From assembly GCA_963841415.1 (NCBI GenBank), contig CAWJCN010000001.1, positions 1,612,001 to 1,676,000 on the forward strand: a DNA stretch of 64,000 nucleotides. Reading direction: 5' to 3'. How positions within the stretch are numbered: position 1 is the first letter of the stretch; each line of letters opens with the position of its first letter. This stretch comes from DASUAS01 sp963841415 (GTDB taxonomy: Bacteria; Actinomycetota; Acidimicrobiia; IMCC26256; DASPTH01). Made by a program: the position numbers and the translations under genes. Below are positions 18,357 to 27,460 of this stretch, in pieces. Below the pieces are notes generated by a model. It made no database searches and was not told the DNA's origin. It saw nothing but the letters and a program-made list of their open reading frames with translations.

Positions 18357-18374
18357 GCGAAACAATAGAACATC
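18357..18374 (-). promoter_or_regulatory. Shared 18-bp promoter box before the tandem CaiB gene
   Basis: On the minus strand this reads GATGTTCTATTGTTTCGC, ending three bases before the ATG. The same box with one change (C for T at position 11) stands one base before the ATG at 34,030. Such proximity suggests a -10 region plus start of a leaderless transcript, overlapped by an operator half-site (ATGTTC). It faces the LivG gene at 18,462, which may share the control region. Confidence 0.5.
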
Positions 18375-18461
18375 AACTGTTGTGTTGCCCGCTGACGGCG
18401 CTACGATGCGACGCGGCGCCGGGCCGCTGTCGCCGGGGCGAGCGAGACGGGGGGACGCATC

Positions 18462-19306
<845 letters not shown>

Positions 19307-19307
<1 letters not shown>

Positions 19308-20050
19308 TGGGTCGACTCCACGGACGGACCGCGCTCGTCACCGGTTCGACGCGAGGGATCGGGAACGCGGTGGCACACCAGCTCGCGGCCGAAGGTGCAC
19401 GCGTCGTCGTCCACGGCCGCGACGAGCACGCGGTGGCGGCTGCCGCCGCTGGAATCGACGGCGCGGTCGGGGTGGTCGGTGCGATGGAGGATCCCGACCA
19501 TGTGCGTGAGCTGTGTGCGCGCGCACTCGACGTGTCGGGCACGGTCGACATCGTGGTCAACAACGCAGGGACGTCGGTGCACCACCCGTTCCTCGACGAC
19601 ACCGACGACGAATGGGACCGGCTGCTCGCGGTGAACCTGTTCGGTCCTCGCAACGTGCTGCGGCACCTGCTCCCGGGCATGCGGCGCGCCGGGTGGGGCC
19701 GCATCGTGAACGTGACCTCCGAAGCCGGGATCCGCGGCACGGCCGGCTATCCCGCCTACGCGGCATCGAAGGGGGCGCTGGTCGCGTTCTCATTGACGCT
19801 CGCCCTCGAGCTCGCCGGCACTGGAGTCCACGTGAACGCGTTTGCGCCGGTCGCCCTGACGGACCTGGTCCGTTCCCAGGTCACACCCTGCACCTTGGAC
19901 CACCTCGTCGGCATCGGGTTGCCGACCGTCGACGAGTGTGCGGAGGAGCTGCTGCCGCTCCTCACCGACGAAGCACCCACGGGCCAGGTCGTCCTGATGC
20001 ACCTGGGCTCGACCCCGACGGAGATCGTCGTCGATCTCTCCGAATCCTGA
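19307..20050 (+). CDS. Short-chain dehydrogenase/reductase
   Basis: A 247-residue SDR with TGSTRGIG cofactor loop, VNNAGTS, catalytic Ser in VTSEAG and Tyr-x-x-x-Lys in AYAASKGA. Its fold is complete, but the C-terminal substrate loop differs from the other SDRs here. It is translationally coupled to livG and followed nine bases later by a P450. The three genes form one plus-strand operon, which links import to early oxidation steps. Substrate unknown. Confidence 0.87.
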
Positions 20051-20059
20051 GGAGCACGC

Positions 20060-21241
20060 GTGGAGTACAACCCGTTCGCGCGGGACACGCAGATCAACCC
20101 GTACCCGGTCTACCGGTGGTTACGCGACGAAGCCCCCGTGTATCACAACCCTGACGTTGGCTTCTACGCGCTGTCGCGCTTCGACGACGTGCTGCAGGCT
20201 CACCTCGACACCAAGCGGTTCCTGTCGGGTCATGGCGTCACCATCGAGGACACCGGCGCGTCGGTCGACCTGCTCATCACCAAGGACGAACCCGAGCACA
20301 CCTGGCACCGCAAGCTCGTCTCGCGCGTGTTCACGCCGCGCGCCATTGCCGATCTCGAAGCCGCGGTGCGGTCCGTCGCGGCCGAGGCACTGGACGGCGC
20401 CCGCGAGCGCGGGGAGATGGAGATCATCGGTGAGCTGTCCGGCTACCTGCCGATGGCGATCATCGCCGAGATGCTCGGCCTCCCGGTGGAGATCCGCGCC
20501 CGCCTACGTGAGCTGTCCGACCGCGCTCTGGCGCGTCCCGACACCGGCGTTGCCGAGACCCCGCCCGACGCGCGCGAGGCGTCCCAGGAGATGACGATGC
20601 TGCTCCTCGAGGTCGTCGGCGACATCGTCCAACACCCGGGCGACGACATCGCCAGCATGCTGCTGCAGACCAAGGTGACCGACGGCGACGGCAAACAGTT
20701 CTCGCTCAGCCAGGAGCAGGTCGCGGTGCGGCTCCTCGAGCTCGCCTTCGCCGGGCACGAGACCACAGCCAAGCTCATCGCCAACGGCGTGATCGGTCTC
20801 GCCTGGTACCCCGACCAGCGGGCCGAGCTCGCCGAGCACCCCGAGCTCATGCCCCAGGCGGTCGAGGAGATGCTGCGCTGGGATGCGCCCTCGCACTACC
20901 AAGGCCGCTGGGTCGAGGAGGAAGTCGAGCTGCACGGCGTCACGATCCCGGCCGACTCGCGCGTGATCCTGGTGACGGGCGCGGCCCAGCACGACGAGCG
21001 CGTCTTCGAGGAACCCGAGCTCTTCGATCTCCACCGCGACGTCGAACGCCACGTGGGCTTCGGGTTCGGGGCCCACCTGTGCGTCGGCGCGGCGCTCGCC
21101 CGGCTCGAGACACGCGTCGCGTTCGAGGAGCTCCTCGCGCGCTACCCGCGCTACGAGATCGGTGCACCGATCGTGCGCGCGTACAGCAGCAATGTGCGCG
21201 GGCTGGCGCGGTTGCCGATCGTCCTCGTGCCGACGAGCTGA
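20060..21241 (+). CDS. Cytochrome P450
   Basis: A 393-residue class I bacterial P450. The I-helix oxygen motif is AGHETT (about residues 231-236), the K-helix ExxR is EEMLR, and the haem loop is FGFGAHLCVG with the Cys ligand near residue 340. It hydroxylates a small organic substrate using electrons from ferredoxin and a reductase, neither of which is encoded in this window. The GTG start has GAGGAGC upstream. It is convergent with the TetR gene, with one base between the stops. It differs clearly from the two other P450s here, which have AGSETT and are close to each other. Confidence 0.93.
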   Translation: MEYNPFARDTQINPYPVYRWLRDEAPVYHNPDVGFYALSRFDDVLQAHLDTKRFLSGHGVTIEDTGASVDLLITKDEPEHTWHRKLVSRVFTPRAIADLEAAVRSVAAEALDGARERGEMEIIGELSGYLPMAIIAEMLGLPVEIRARLRELSDRALARPDTGVAETPPDAREASQEMTMLLLEVVGDIVQHPGDDIASMLLQTKVTDGDGKQFSLSQEQVAVRLLELAFAGHETTAKLIANGVIGLAWYPDQRAELAEHPELMPQAVEEMLRWDAPSHYQGRWVEEEVELHGVTIPADSRVILVTGAAQHDERVFEEPELFDLHRDVERHVGFGFGAHLCVGAALARLETRVAFEELLARYPRYEIGAPIVRAYSSNVRGLARLPIVLVPTS

Positions 21242-21242
21242 T

Positions 21243-21890
21243 TCAGCGGGTGGTGCGCTTGGTCCGTTTCGGGCGCGGCGCGAGACCTTCGACCGTGTAG
21301 CGCTCGAGGAAGGCACGGAACGACTTCGGCTTCGACGCGTCGAACGCGCCCGACGACGGCATCACCGTGAGCGACATGAACATGCGGGCGATCCATTCGC
21401 TCGCCCCGCGTTCGTCGAGGTCGGCCGCGACCTCACCGCGCGCCTTGGCCGCTTCGACGTAGGGAGTGATGAAGATCGACATGCGGCGCAAGCCGCCATC
21501 ACGATCCGATGCCAGGAGCCGGAGCAGCTCACGGTCGTCGTTGACGAGCCAGTTGCGGCGGTAGTTGTTGATGTTGCGGGCGAACACCTCGGCGAAGGCA
21601 CCGACCTGATCGACGAGGGTCCGCTCGTCGCGCATCACCTCGGTCGCCTCGCCGTAGTAGTTCTCGGTGTTGCGCTCCACCGTGGCGTCGATGAGCGACT
21701 GCCGGTCGGAGAAGTAGCGGTACACCGTGCCGCGGGACAGGTCGGCCGTCCGCGCGACGTCGATCAGGCTGGTCTTGTCGATCCCCAGCTGCTTGAAGCA
21801 CTGGAGCGCGGCCTCGAGGATCCGGCTCCGAGTGGAGTCGTCGGTCACCGGCTCGCTTGCCGCCATCGCTTGCCACCCAGGATCCGCCAT
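21243..21890 (-). CDS. TetR-family transcriptional regulator
   Basis: A 215-residue regulator, the only DNA-binding regulator I recognise in the window. The helix-turn-helix lies near residues 40-63 (SLIDVARTADLSRGTVYRYF) and is followed by a variable ligand-binding domain. TetR proteins repress target promoters until a pathway metabolite, often an acyl-CoA, binds. The ATG at 21,890 has GGAG five bases upstream; a second ATG at 21,866 is possible. Because promoters across the region share TGTTC/TGTAC half-sites, this protein is the obvious candidate to bind them, but that link is inference. Confidence 0.87.
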   Translation of the reverse strand: MADPGWQAMAASEPVTDDSTRSRILEAALQCFKQLGIDKTSLIDVARTADLSRGTVYRYFSDRQSLIDATVERNTENYYGEATEVMRDERTLVDQVGAFAEVFARNINNYRRNWLVNDDRELLRLLASDRDGGLRRMSIFITPYVEAAKARGEVAADLDERGASEWIARMFMSLTVMPSSGAFDASKPKSFRAFLERYTVEGLAPRPKRTKRTTR

Positions 21891-21948
21891 CGGGACTCCG
21901 ACACCGTAGTGTCGGCCGCCCGGCTCCCCGCGGAACCGCGTCGCGACT

Positions 21949-23577
21949 TCAGGCGGCGCCGGCCTCCTGCCGCAGGTCTTCCCGGAGCGCTTGCTTCTTA
22001 ATCTTGCCCGACGGTGTGCGCGGGAATTCTTGGACGACGCGCAGCTCCTCCGGCCACTTCTGCTTCGCGATCCCCGCCTGTTCGAAGTGGGCTCGCACGT
22101 CCTGGAGCGACGGTGCCGGGTGTCCGGGAATGGTCGCGACGAACGCACAGCCGTGTTCGCCGAGTCGAGGATCGGGCGCGGCGACGACCGCCACCTCCGA
22201 CAAGCCGTCCATCCGGAGGAGCACCTCCTCCACCTCGCTCGCGCTCACGTTCTCGCCGCCGCGGATGATGATGTCCTTCTTGCGGTCGGCGATCGCGTAG
22301 TAGCCGTCGGGCGCGCGGAACGCGAGATCCTCGGTGTGGAACCACCCGTCGGCGTCGATGGAATGCGCCGTGAGCCCAGGGTCCACGTACCCACCGAACA
22401 GCTCCGCGCCACGGCTGAGGACCTCACCCACCTCGCCGTCGGCAACGTCGCGGCCCTCGTCGTCGACGAGACGAATGTCGCACCCGGCGAGCGGCGTGCC
22501 CTCGGTGTACTTCCGGTGCTCGGGGGTGTCGGTGCGGACGCCCCCGATCGACGTCGGGTGCTCGGTCGACCCGTAGGACCGCACGGCCATGATGCCGAGC
22601 TCCTCGGCGCGGTCGCACACCGCTCCCGGGATCGGTGCACCTCCGAGCCCCACGCATTCCAGGAGGGCGGCGTGCTCGGCGGTGAAGTTCGGCGAGTCGA
22701 ACAGGCTGGTGAGGAAGTACGTCGAGCCGCTCCCCGACGTGAGCCTCGCCTCCAGCATCGCGGCGAGCACGCGCTCGGGATCCCAGCGGTCGATGATGTG
22801 CGCGTCCTCGCCGCGCAGCAGCGGCCGCATCGCGCCGCCGATCATGCCCATCGCGTGCGCGAGCGGGGCACCGGTGAGCAGCGGTCGCGGCGCGCCGACG
22901 TCGTATGCGCCGATCTGGAGCGCCTCGGCCACGACGCTGTTGCCCGTGTGCACGACGCCCTTGGGGTCGGCTGTCGTGCCCGACGTGTACCCGATCGTCG
23001 CCGGCTGCATCGGGTCGACCGCCGGCAGCTCGTCGAGCGGCGCCCCGTCGACGAGCGACTCGAACGGCTCAGCCCAGGGCGCGGAACGCTCGCCGACGAG
23101 GACGACGTGCTCGAGCGACGGCAGGTCGGCGCGGAGTCCGTCGAGCGCTGCGAGGTAATCGGACGAGCCGAAGGTCGCGGTCGTGAGATGGAGCCGACCG
23201 CCCAACTGGTCGAGGATGAACCCCAACTCCTTCGGGCCGTAGAAGTGGACGACGGGCACGACCGTCGCACCTGCCATCGCCGCGCCGTACAGCGCGACGA
23301 GCGCCTCGACCCGGTTCGGGAGCTGGTAGCTCACCACGTCGCCGGGCTCGATGCCCCGGCGGCGAAGCCCAGCAGCGAAGCGGCGAGCGTCCCGGTGAAC
23401 GTCGGCGAAGGTGCCTCGGTACGGCTCCGTATCCGACCAGAACCGGACCTCGCGGTCGGCGTTCGTGGTCAGGAGCTCGTCGAAGAACGCGCCCAGCGAG
23501 ACGTCGCGCCAGAGACCTTCGGCGCGGTAGCGCGCTTGGAGCTCGGCGCTCGGGACGCGCAACGGGACGTCGAGCAC
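21949..23577 (-). CDS. Acyl-CoA synthetase / cyclohexanecarboxylate-CoA-ligase-like
   Basis: A 542-residue ANL enzyme with YTSGTTADPKG, the STEHPT block and RKKDIIIRGGENVSASEVE hinge, ending with the catalytic Lys in PSGKIKKQAL. The sequence resembles the medium-chain or alicyclic acyl-CoA ligases rather than long-chain FadD. It probably primes an imported or P450-derived acid. The GTG at 23,577 is the best start and lies 25 bases after the stop of the P450 upstream, so the two are probably co-transcribed. Confidence 0.88.
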   Translation of the reverse strand: MLDVPLRVPSAELQARYRAEGLWRDVSLGAFFDELLTTNADREVRFWSDTEPYRGTFADVHRDARRFAAGLRRRGIEPGDVVSYQLPNRVEALVALYGAAMAGATVVPVVHFYGPKELGFILDQLGGRLHLTTATFGSSDYLAALDGLRADLPSLEHVVLVGERSAPWAEPFESLVDGAPLDELPAVDPMQPATIGYTSGTTADPKGVVHTGNSVVAEALQIGAYDVGAPRPLLTGAPLAHAMGMIGGAMRPLLRGEDAHIIDRWDPERVLAAMLEARLTSGSGSTYFLTSLFDSPNFTAEHAALLECVGLGGAPIPGAVCDRAEELGIMAVRSYGSTEHPTSIGGVRTDTPEHRKYTEGTPLAGCDIRLVDDEGRDVADGEVGEVLSRGAELFGGYVDPGLTAHSIDADGWFHTEDLAFRAPDGYYAIADRKKDIIIRGGENVSASEVEEVLLRMDGLSEVAVVAAPDPRLGEHGCAFVATIPGHPAPSLQDVRAHFEQAGIAKQKWPEELRVVQEFPRTPSGKIKKQALREDLRQEAGAA

Positions 23578-23601
23578 GGTGACCTCGCGATCGGAGATGG
23601 G

Positions 23602-24822
23602 CTACGGGACCAGCCGCACGGGGAACCGGTCGTAGGTGTGGATCAACGACGACGCGCGCATCGTCCCCTCCCCCACCTGCTCGAGCCCGCGAGCGCGCCG
23701 GGCGAGTTCTTCGAGGACGATGCGCCCCTCGCGGCGCGCGAGGTGCGCCCCCATGCAGAAGTGCTCCCCGATCCCGAAGCCCAGCTGCCCGGACGCGTCG
23801 GGTCGGCGGATGTCGAACGTATCGACGTCGTCCCACCTCTCCTCGTCGCGATTCGCGGCCGAGTAGAGCAGGAGGACGCCGTCGCCCTCGCGGATCACCT
23901 TGTCGCGCAGCGCCACGTCGGTCGTCGCCTTGCGCGCCATGCTCATCACCGGCGTCCACCAACGCAACGTCTCCTCGACCACGTTGCCGGCCAGCGCCGG
24001 TGTGGGATCGGCGAAGAGCTCGGCCGCCTGGTCGGGGAACGCGGTGAGCACGTGACCGAGTCCTCCGATCAGGCTCTGCGTCGTCTCGCTCCCCGCGGCC
24101 AGCAACGTGAGGCCGTATCCAATGATCTCGCCGTCCTCGAGTGGGCGGCCCTCGAACTCAGCCTGGGTGAGCAGGCTCAGCAGGTCGTCCGTCGGCGACG
24201 CGCGCCGCTCATTCACGAGCGTCCAGAGGTAGGGCCCCACCTCGTTGACGATGACGTCCATGTCCTCGGGCGCTCCCTGACCCGAACCCTGGTTGGTAAT
24301 GATGGTCGCCCACTCGACAACCTGGTGCCAGTCGGCGTCGGGCACGCCCAGCAGCTTCGAGAAGACGTAGACCGGCACCGGTTCGGCGACCCGCTCGATG
24401 AAGTCGAACTCACCCTCGGGCAGGCGTTCGACGACGTCGCGGATCACGGTGCGCACGTGGTCGTCGATCTCGTTGACCATCTTCGGCGTGAAGCGCCAGC
24501 TCACGACCTTGCGGTAGTGCGCGTGCCGGGGCGGGTCCATGAACATGACGCTCGGCTGATCGTCGAGCGGCGACGCGACCCGCGTGCCCTTCCGGCGCTC
24601 GACGAGCCCGGACAGGATCGCGATCTCGCGCGACGAGAACAGCAGCGGATGCGTGGAGATGAACTTGATGTCGTCCCACTTGGTGATGACCCAGAAGTCA
24701 CCCTCCTCGTACCAGTGGACCGGGTCCTCGGCGCGCAGGCGCCGGTACGTGGCGTGGGGGTCATCCAGGTAGAAGGCAGGATCGTCGAACCGTTCGGCAA
24801 GCATCTCCATGTCGAGGCACAC
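23602..24822 (-). CDS. Cytochrome P450 (AGSETT type)
   Basis: A 406-residue P450. The I-helix reads AGSETT, with Ser in place of the more usual His/Asp; the ExxR is EETLR and the haem loop is FGIGEHFCMG with Cys near residue 355. It opens with FDDPAFYLDDPHATYRRLR, and a close homologue at 39,069-40,274 begins almost identically, so the two are probably paralogues. The GTG at 24,822 has an AAGGAG site nine bases upstream. It lies in an operon with the acyl-CoA ligase and is divergent from the binding-protein gene at 24,967. Confidence 0.93.
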   Translation of the reverse strand: MCLDMEMLAERFDDPAFYLDDPHATYRRLRAEDPVHWYEEGDFWVITKWDDIKFISTHPLLFSSREIAILSGLVERRKGTRVASPLDDQPSVMFMDPPRHAHYRKVVSWRFTPKMVNEIDDHVRTVIRDVVERLPEGEFDFIERVAEPVPVYVFSKLLGVPDADWHQVVEWATIITNQGSGQGAPEDMDVIVNEVGPYLWTLVNERRASPTDDLLSLLTQAEFEGRPLEDGEIIGYGLTLLAAGSETTQSLIGGLGHVLTAFPDQAAELFADPTPALAGNVVEETLRWWTPVMSMARKATTDVALRDKVIREGDGVLLLYSAANRDEERWDDVDTFDIRRPDASGQLGFGIGEHFCMGAHLARREGRIVLEELARRARGLEQVGEGTMRASSLIHTYDRFPVRLVP

Positions 24823-24875
24823 TAGGACGCTCCTTGTCCGATTGCCATCACTGCATCCCTGCCCTCCAGCCCGCC

Positions 24876-24910
24876 TTGACTTCTAAGCAACAGTACATTA
24901 GACGTACATC
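24876..24910 (+). promoter_or_regulatory. Putative promoter with TGTAC half-sites before the binding-protein gene
   Basis: TTGACT (24,876-24,881) is a fair -35 box, with TTAGAC about 17 bases later as a possible -10. Overlapping it are GTACA and CGTACATCT. On the minus strand the latter reads AGATGTACG, like the half-site at 49,447. The site lies between divergent P450 and LivK genes. Confidence 0.35.
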
Positions 24911-24966
24911 TGCCTAGCTCGACGGCGGGCGCTCGCCTGCCGCGAACACGAAACGGGGGGCTACTG

Positions 24967-26244
24967 GTGCGTTCCATCGGGAAGGTGTCACGCGCGCGCG
25001 TCGCGCTCGTCGGCGCGGTGGTGACCGTGCTCGCGCTCGGCGTCGCCGGAGCTGCCGGAGCGCGCTCGTTGCCGCACCGCCAGTCGGTGCCGGGATTCGA
25101 CGGCAAGACGATCAAGGTCTCCGGGCTCCTGTCGGCATCGAACTTCTTCGACGCGCCAATCGGAGCGCAGGCACGCTTCAAGGTCGCGAACGACAGCGGC
25201 GAGCTCGGCAAGGGCGTGAAGATCGAGTACGGCGAGACCGCCGACGACAAGTTCGACGTTGGCACTTCGATCAATGAAGCGCGTCGCCTCGTCGAGCAGG
25301 AAGGCGTGTTCGCCATCGTGCCCATGGTGACGGCCACCGGGCCGGGCGACTACATGAACCAGAAGAAGGTCCCCTACTTCGGTTGGGGCTTCGACAAGAG
25401 CTACTGCGGCCCGGGCGACAAGCTCTACGGCTTCGGGTTCAGCGGATGTGTGCTGCCACCCGACCCTCAGAAGGTTCCGGACTTCTCTGCCGGTAACCCC
25501 TACAAGCTGCTCACCGAGAAGGGCATCAAGCACCCGACCATCGCGGCGATCGGTACCGACAGTGCTCCTGGTCATGCCTCGATGAAGTCGTTCATCGCGC
25601 AAGCCACCGGCAGCGGTCTGAAGGTCGTGTGGGCCAAGGCGATCCTGCCGGCACCGCCCGCGGTGACCGGTGACTACACGCCGTACGTGCAGCAGATCCT
25701 GGCGTCGAACGGCGGCAAGGGCCCCGACATGGTGTTCCTCGCGGCCGGCGTGAACGACGGGCTCGCGATGCCAAACGCGTTACGCAATGCCGGTTACAAG
25801 GGCCTCGCGACGACGTCGTACTACTCGGACGCGCTGCTCAAGGGCCTGGCCGACACGTACATCGCCACGTCGTTCGCGCCGTTCCAGCAACACACGAAGG
25901 GCATCGACAAGATGGTGGCCGACGTCAAGGCGTTCAAGGCAGACGCCAACCCGTCGGCGACCATGGCCGCCGGGTACTTCGCCGCCGACTTCTTCGTCAA
26001 GGCGATCAAGAAGCTCGGCGTGAAGAACCTGACGAGAGAGGCGTTGCAGAAGACCGCAGCCCACATGACCTATTCGATTCCCGGCACCGCGGGCCCGACG
26101 CAGTACCCCAAGGCCTTCCAGGCCATGAACAGCTACTGCGCCGGCACCGTGTACGACGACGGCACGCAGTTCACGGTGGCGGTGCCGTTCAACTGCACCA
26201 ACCACTTCACGAGCACGAAGGGGTCGCCCGACGAGGTCGGATGA
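24967..26244 (+). CDS. LivK-type periplasmic/lipid-phase substrate-binding protein
   Basis: A 425-residue Peripla_BP_6 family protein. A basic start and a hydrophobic stretch (VALVGAVVTVLALGVAGAAG) form a signal peptide with an AGA-like cleavage region near residue 33; there is no lipobox cysteine. The mature part has the family patterns RRLVEQEGVFAIVPMV and GDYTPYVQQILA. It should capture the substrate outside the membrane for the Liv-type permease at 9,137. Its paralogue at 36,100 shares the same motifs. The GTG start follows a GGGGGG site. A strong hairpin lies just after the stop. Confidence 0.88.
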   Translation: MRSIGKVSRARVALVGAVVTVLALGVAGAAGARSLPHRQSVPGFDGKTIKVSGLLSASNFFDAPIGAQARFKVANDSGELGKGVKIEYGETADDKFDVGTSINEARRLVEQEGVFAIVPMVTATGPGDYMNQKKVPYFGWGFDKSYCGPGDKLYGFGFSGCVLPPDPQKVPDFSAGNPYKLLTEKGIKHPTIAAIGTDSAPGHASMKSFIAQATGSGLKVVWAKAILPAPPAVTGDYTPYVQQILASNGGKGPDMVFLAAGVNDGLAMPNALRNAGYKGLATTSYYSDALLKGLADTYIATSFAPFQQHTKGIDKMVADVKAFKADANPSATMAAGYFAADFFVKAIKKLGVKNLTREALQKTAAHMTYSIPGTAGPTQYPKAFQAMNSYCAGTVYDDGTQFTVAVPFNCTNHFTSTKGSPDEVG

Positions 26245-27229
26245 TCCGTCGGTCGAACGCACGAGGCCCCGGCTCATGCCGGGGCCTCGTCACGACGTCG
26301 CGCTGCCAATCTGTCTCGGCGAACCCGGCGGCGAGGTCGAGGAACTGCGCGCGCTTCGTGACCGTCCCGCTCCCGGGATGCTCGAACGACACGCCGGCGT
26401 AGGTCACACCCATCTCGCTGAGCTCGCCGACCTGGTCGACGTAAGCCGACGCGTCGAATCCATCGGAGCCGTAGTAGCCGACGCCCATCGGTCCATAGCT
26501 CACGTCGAGGGGGGTGGTGCGACCAACGCGCTCGGCCTCCTCGCGCAGCGTGCCGAGCATCCGCCGCAGGTCGTCGAGCGATTCGAGCGGGGCGGTGCGC
26601 ACCCGCTGGGCGAACCTCGCGGGCGCCGGCATCGGGATCCAGCCGTCACCGCGCGTTGCAGCCCGGCGCATGGCGCGCGGCGCGTTGCCGCCGATCCAGA
26701 TCGGAGGTCCCGGCTGCTGCACGGGAGTCGGGAGCGCCACGTGACCCTGGGCGTCGAACCCGGCTCCCGACGCGTGCACCGTCTCGCCGGTCCACGTCTC
26801 CCGCATGAGGTCGATGGTCTCGTCGAGGCGATCGTTGCGGGCGGCGAAGTCGGCGCCGAGGGCGTGGAACTCGGGTTCGAGATAGCCGGCGCCGGTCCCG
26901 AGGATGACCCGGCCGTCGGTCAACGAGTCGAGGGATGCGATCGCCTTGGCCGCGAGGAACGGGTTGCGGTACGCGAGGATGTAGAGGTTCGTCATCAGCC
27001 GCAGCCGCGTCGTCAGTGCACCCACCACCGCGAGCGCGACCGTCGGCTCGAGCGCATGGTGACCTCCGGTCTCGATGAAGCGTGCCGGTGGCATCGGATG
27101 GTCGGTGACATATACGCCTTCGTACCCGAGGGCTTCGATCGTCGGCGCGATCTCCGAGAGCGCGTCGACGGTCGCGAATTCCTCACGGTGTGCGACGTCG
27201 TCGGTGGGAAGGCCGAGGAGGTACTTCAC
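26207..27229 (-). CDS. LLM-class (luciferase-like) F420- or flavin-dependent oxidoreductase
   Basis: A 340-residue TIM-barrel oxidoreductase. The N-terminal YLLGLPTD, the GTGAGYLEPEF segment and PPIWIGGNAPRAMRRAATRGDGW are typical of the F420-dependent LLM subfamily. The last 35 residues or so are rich in Arg and Pro, run through a terminator-like hairpin and overlap the 3' end of the binding-protein gene. The ancestral stop was therefore probably earlier. It starts three bases after the lipoyl gene, as the last gene of the Rieske operon. Confidence 0.85.
   Translation of the reverse strand: MKYLLGLPTDDVAHREEFATVDALSEIAPTIEALGYEGVYVTDHPMPPARFIETGGHHALEPTVALAVVGALTTRLRLMTNLYILAYRNPFLAAKAIASLDSLTDGRVILGTGAGYLEPEFHALGADFAARNDRLDETIDLMRETWTGETVHASGAGFDAQGHVALPTPVQQPGPPIWIGGNAPRAMRRAATRGDGWIPMPAPARFAQRVRTAPLESLDDLRRMLGTLREEAERVGRTTPLDVSYGPMGVGYYGSDGFDASAYVDQVGELSEMGVTYAGVSFEHPGSGTVTKRAQFLDLAAGFAETDWQRDVVTRPRHEPGPRAFDRRIIRPRRATPSCS
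26261..26290. terminator. Strong GC-rich hairpin after the binding-protein gene
   Basis: ACGAGGCCCCGGC (26,261-26,273), loop TCAT, GCCGGGGCCTCGT (26,278-26,290): a perfect 13-bp stem starting 17 bases after the stop at 26,244. No T-tract follows, as is common for actinobacterial terminators. Being symmetrical it could stop both converging transcripts. It is also translated as part of the C-terminus of the LLM gene. Confidence 0.7.
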
Positions 27230-27232
27230 GGC

Positions 27233-27460
27233 TCAGTCGATCGTCGCGATGAGCGTGCCCACCGCGTAGGTCTCGCCCGCCTCGGCCTGCCACGAGACGA
27301 CGCCCGCGCTCGGCGCATCGATCGCCATCTCGACCTTGTCCGTCTCGAGCTCGTACAGCGGGTCACCTTCGGCGACGGTGGCGCCATGCTCGACGAGCAG
27401 CTTGGAGAGCACCGCCTCGGTGATCGCGTCACCCGGCTTCGGGATGCGGATCTCCGTCAC
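27233..27460 (-). CDS. Free-standing lipoyl-domain carrier protein
   Basis: A 75-residue protein that is a single lipoyl/biotinyl domain. The lipoylation motif ELETDKVEM contains the modifiable Lys42, and the fold runs RIPKPGDAI to GTLIATID. No E2 catalytic acyltransferase domain or linker is present. In 2-oxoacid dehydrogenase complexes such a domain carries the acyl group from E1 to E2. Here it is coupled by a GTGA overlap to a fused E1, so it may work as a separate swinging arm with an E2 or other acceptor encoded elsewhere. A biotin-type role is less likely from the ETDK motif. Confidence 0.82.
   Translation of the reverse strand: MTEIRIPKPGDAITEAVLSKLLVEHGATVAEGDPLYELETDKVEMAIDAPSAGVVSWQAEAGETYAVGTLIATID

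Noticed and set aside
21991..24825. A 944-codon open frame on the plus strand
   Set aside because: It is the antisense of the acyl-CoA ligase and P450 genes, with no domain-like sequence and Arg/Val/Glu-rich composition typical of shadow frames in high-GC DNA.
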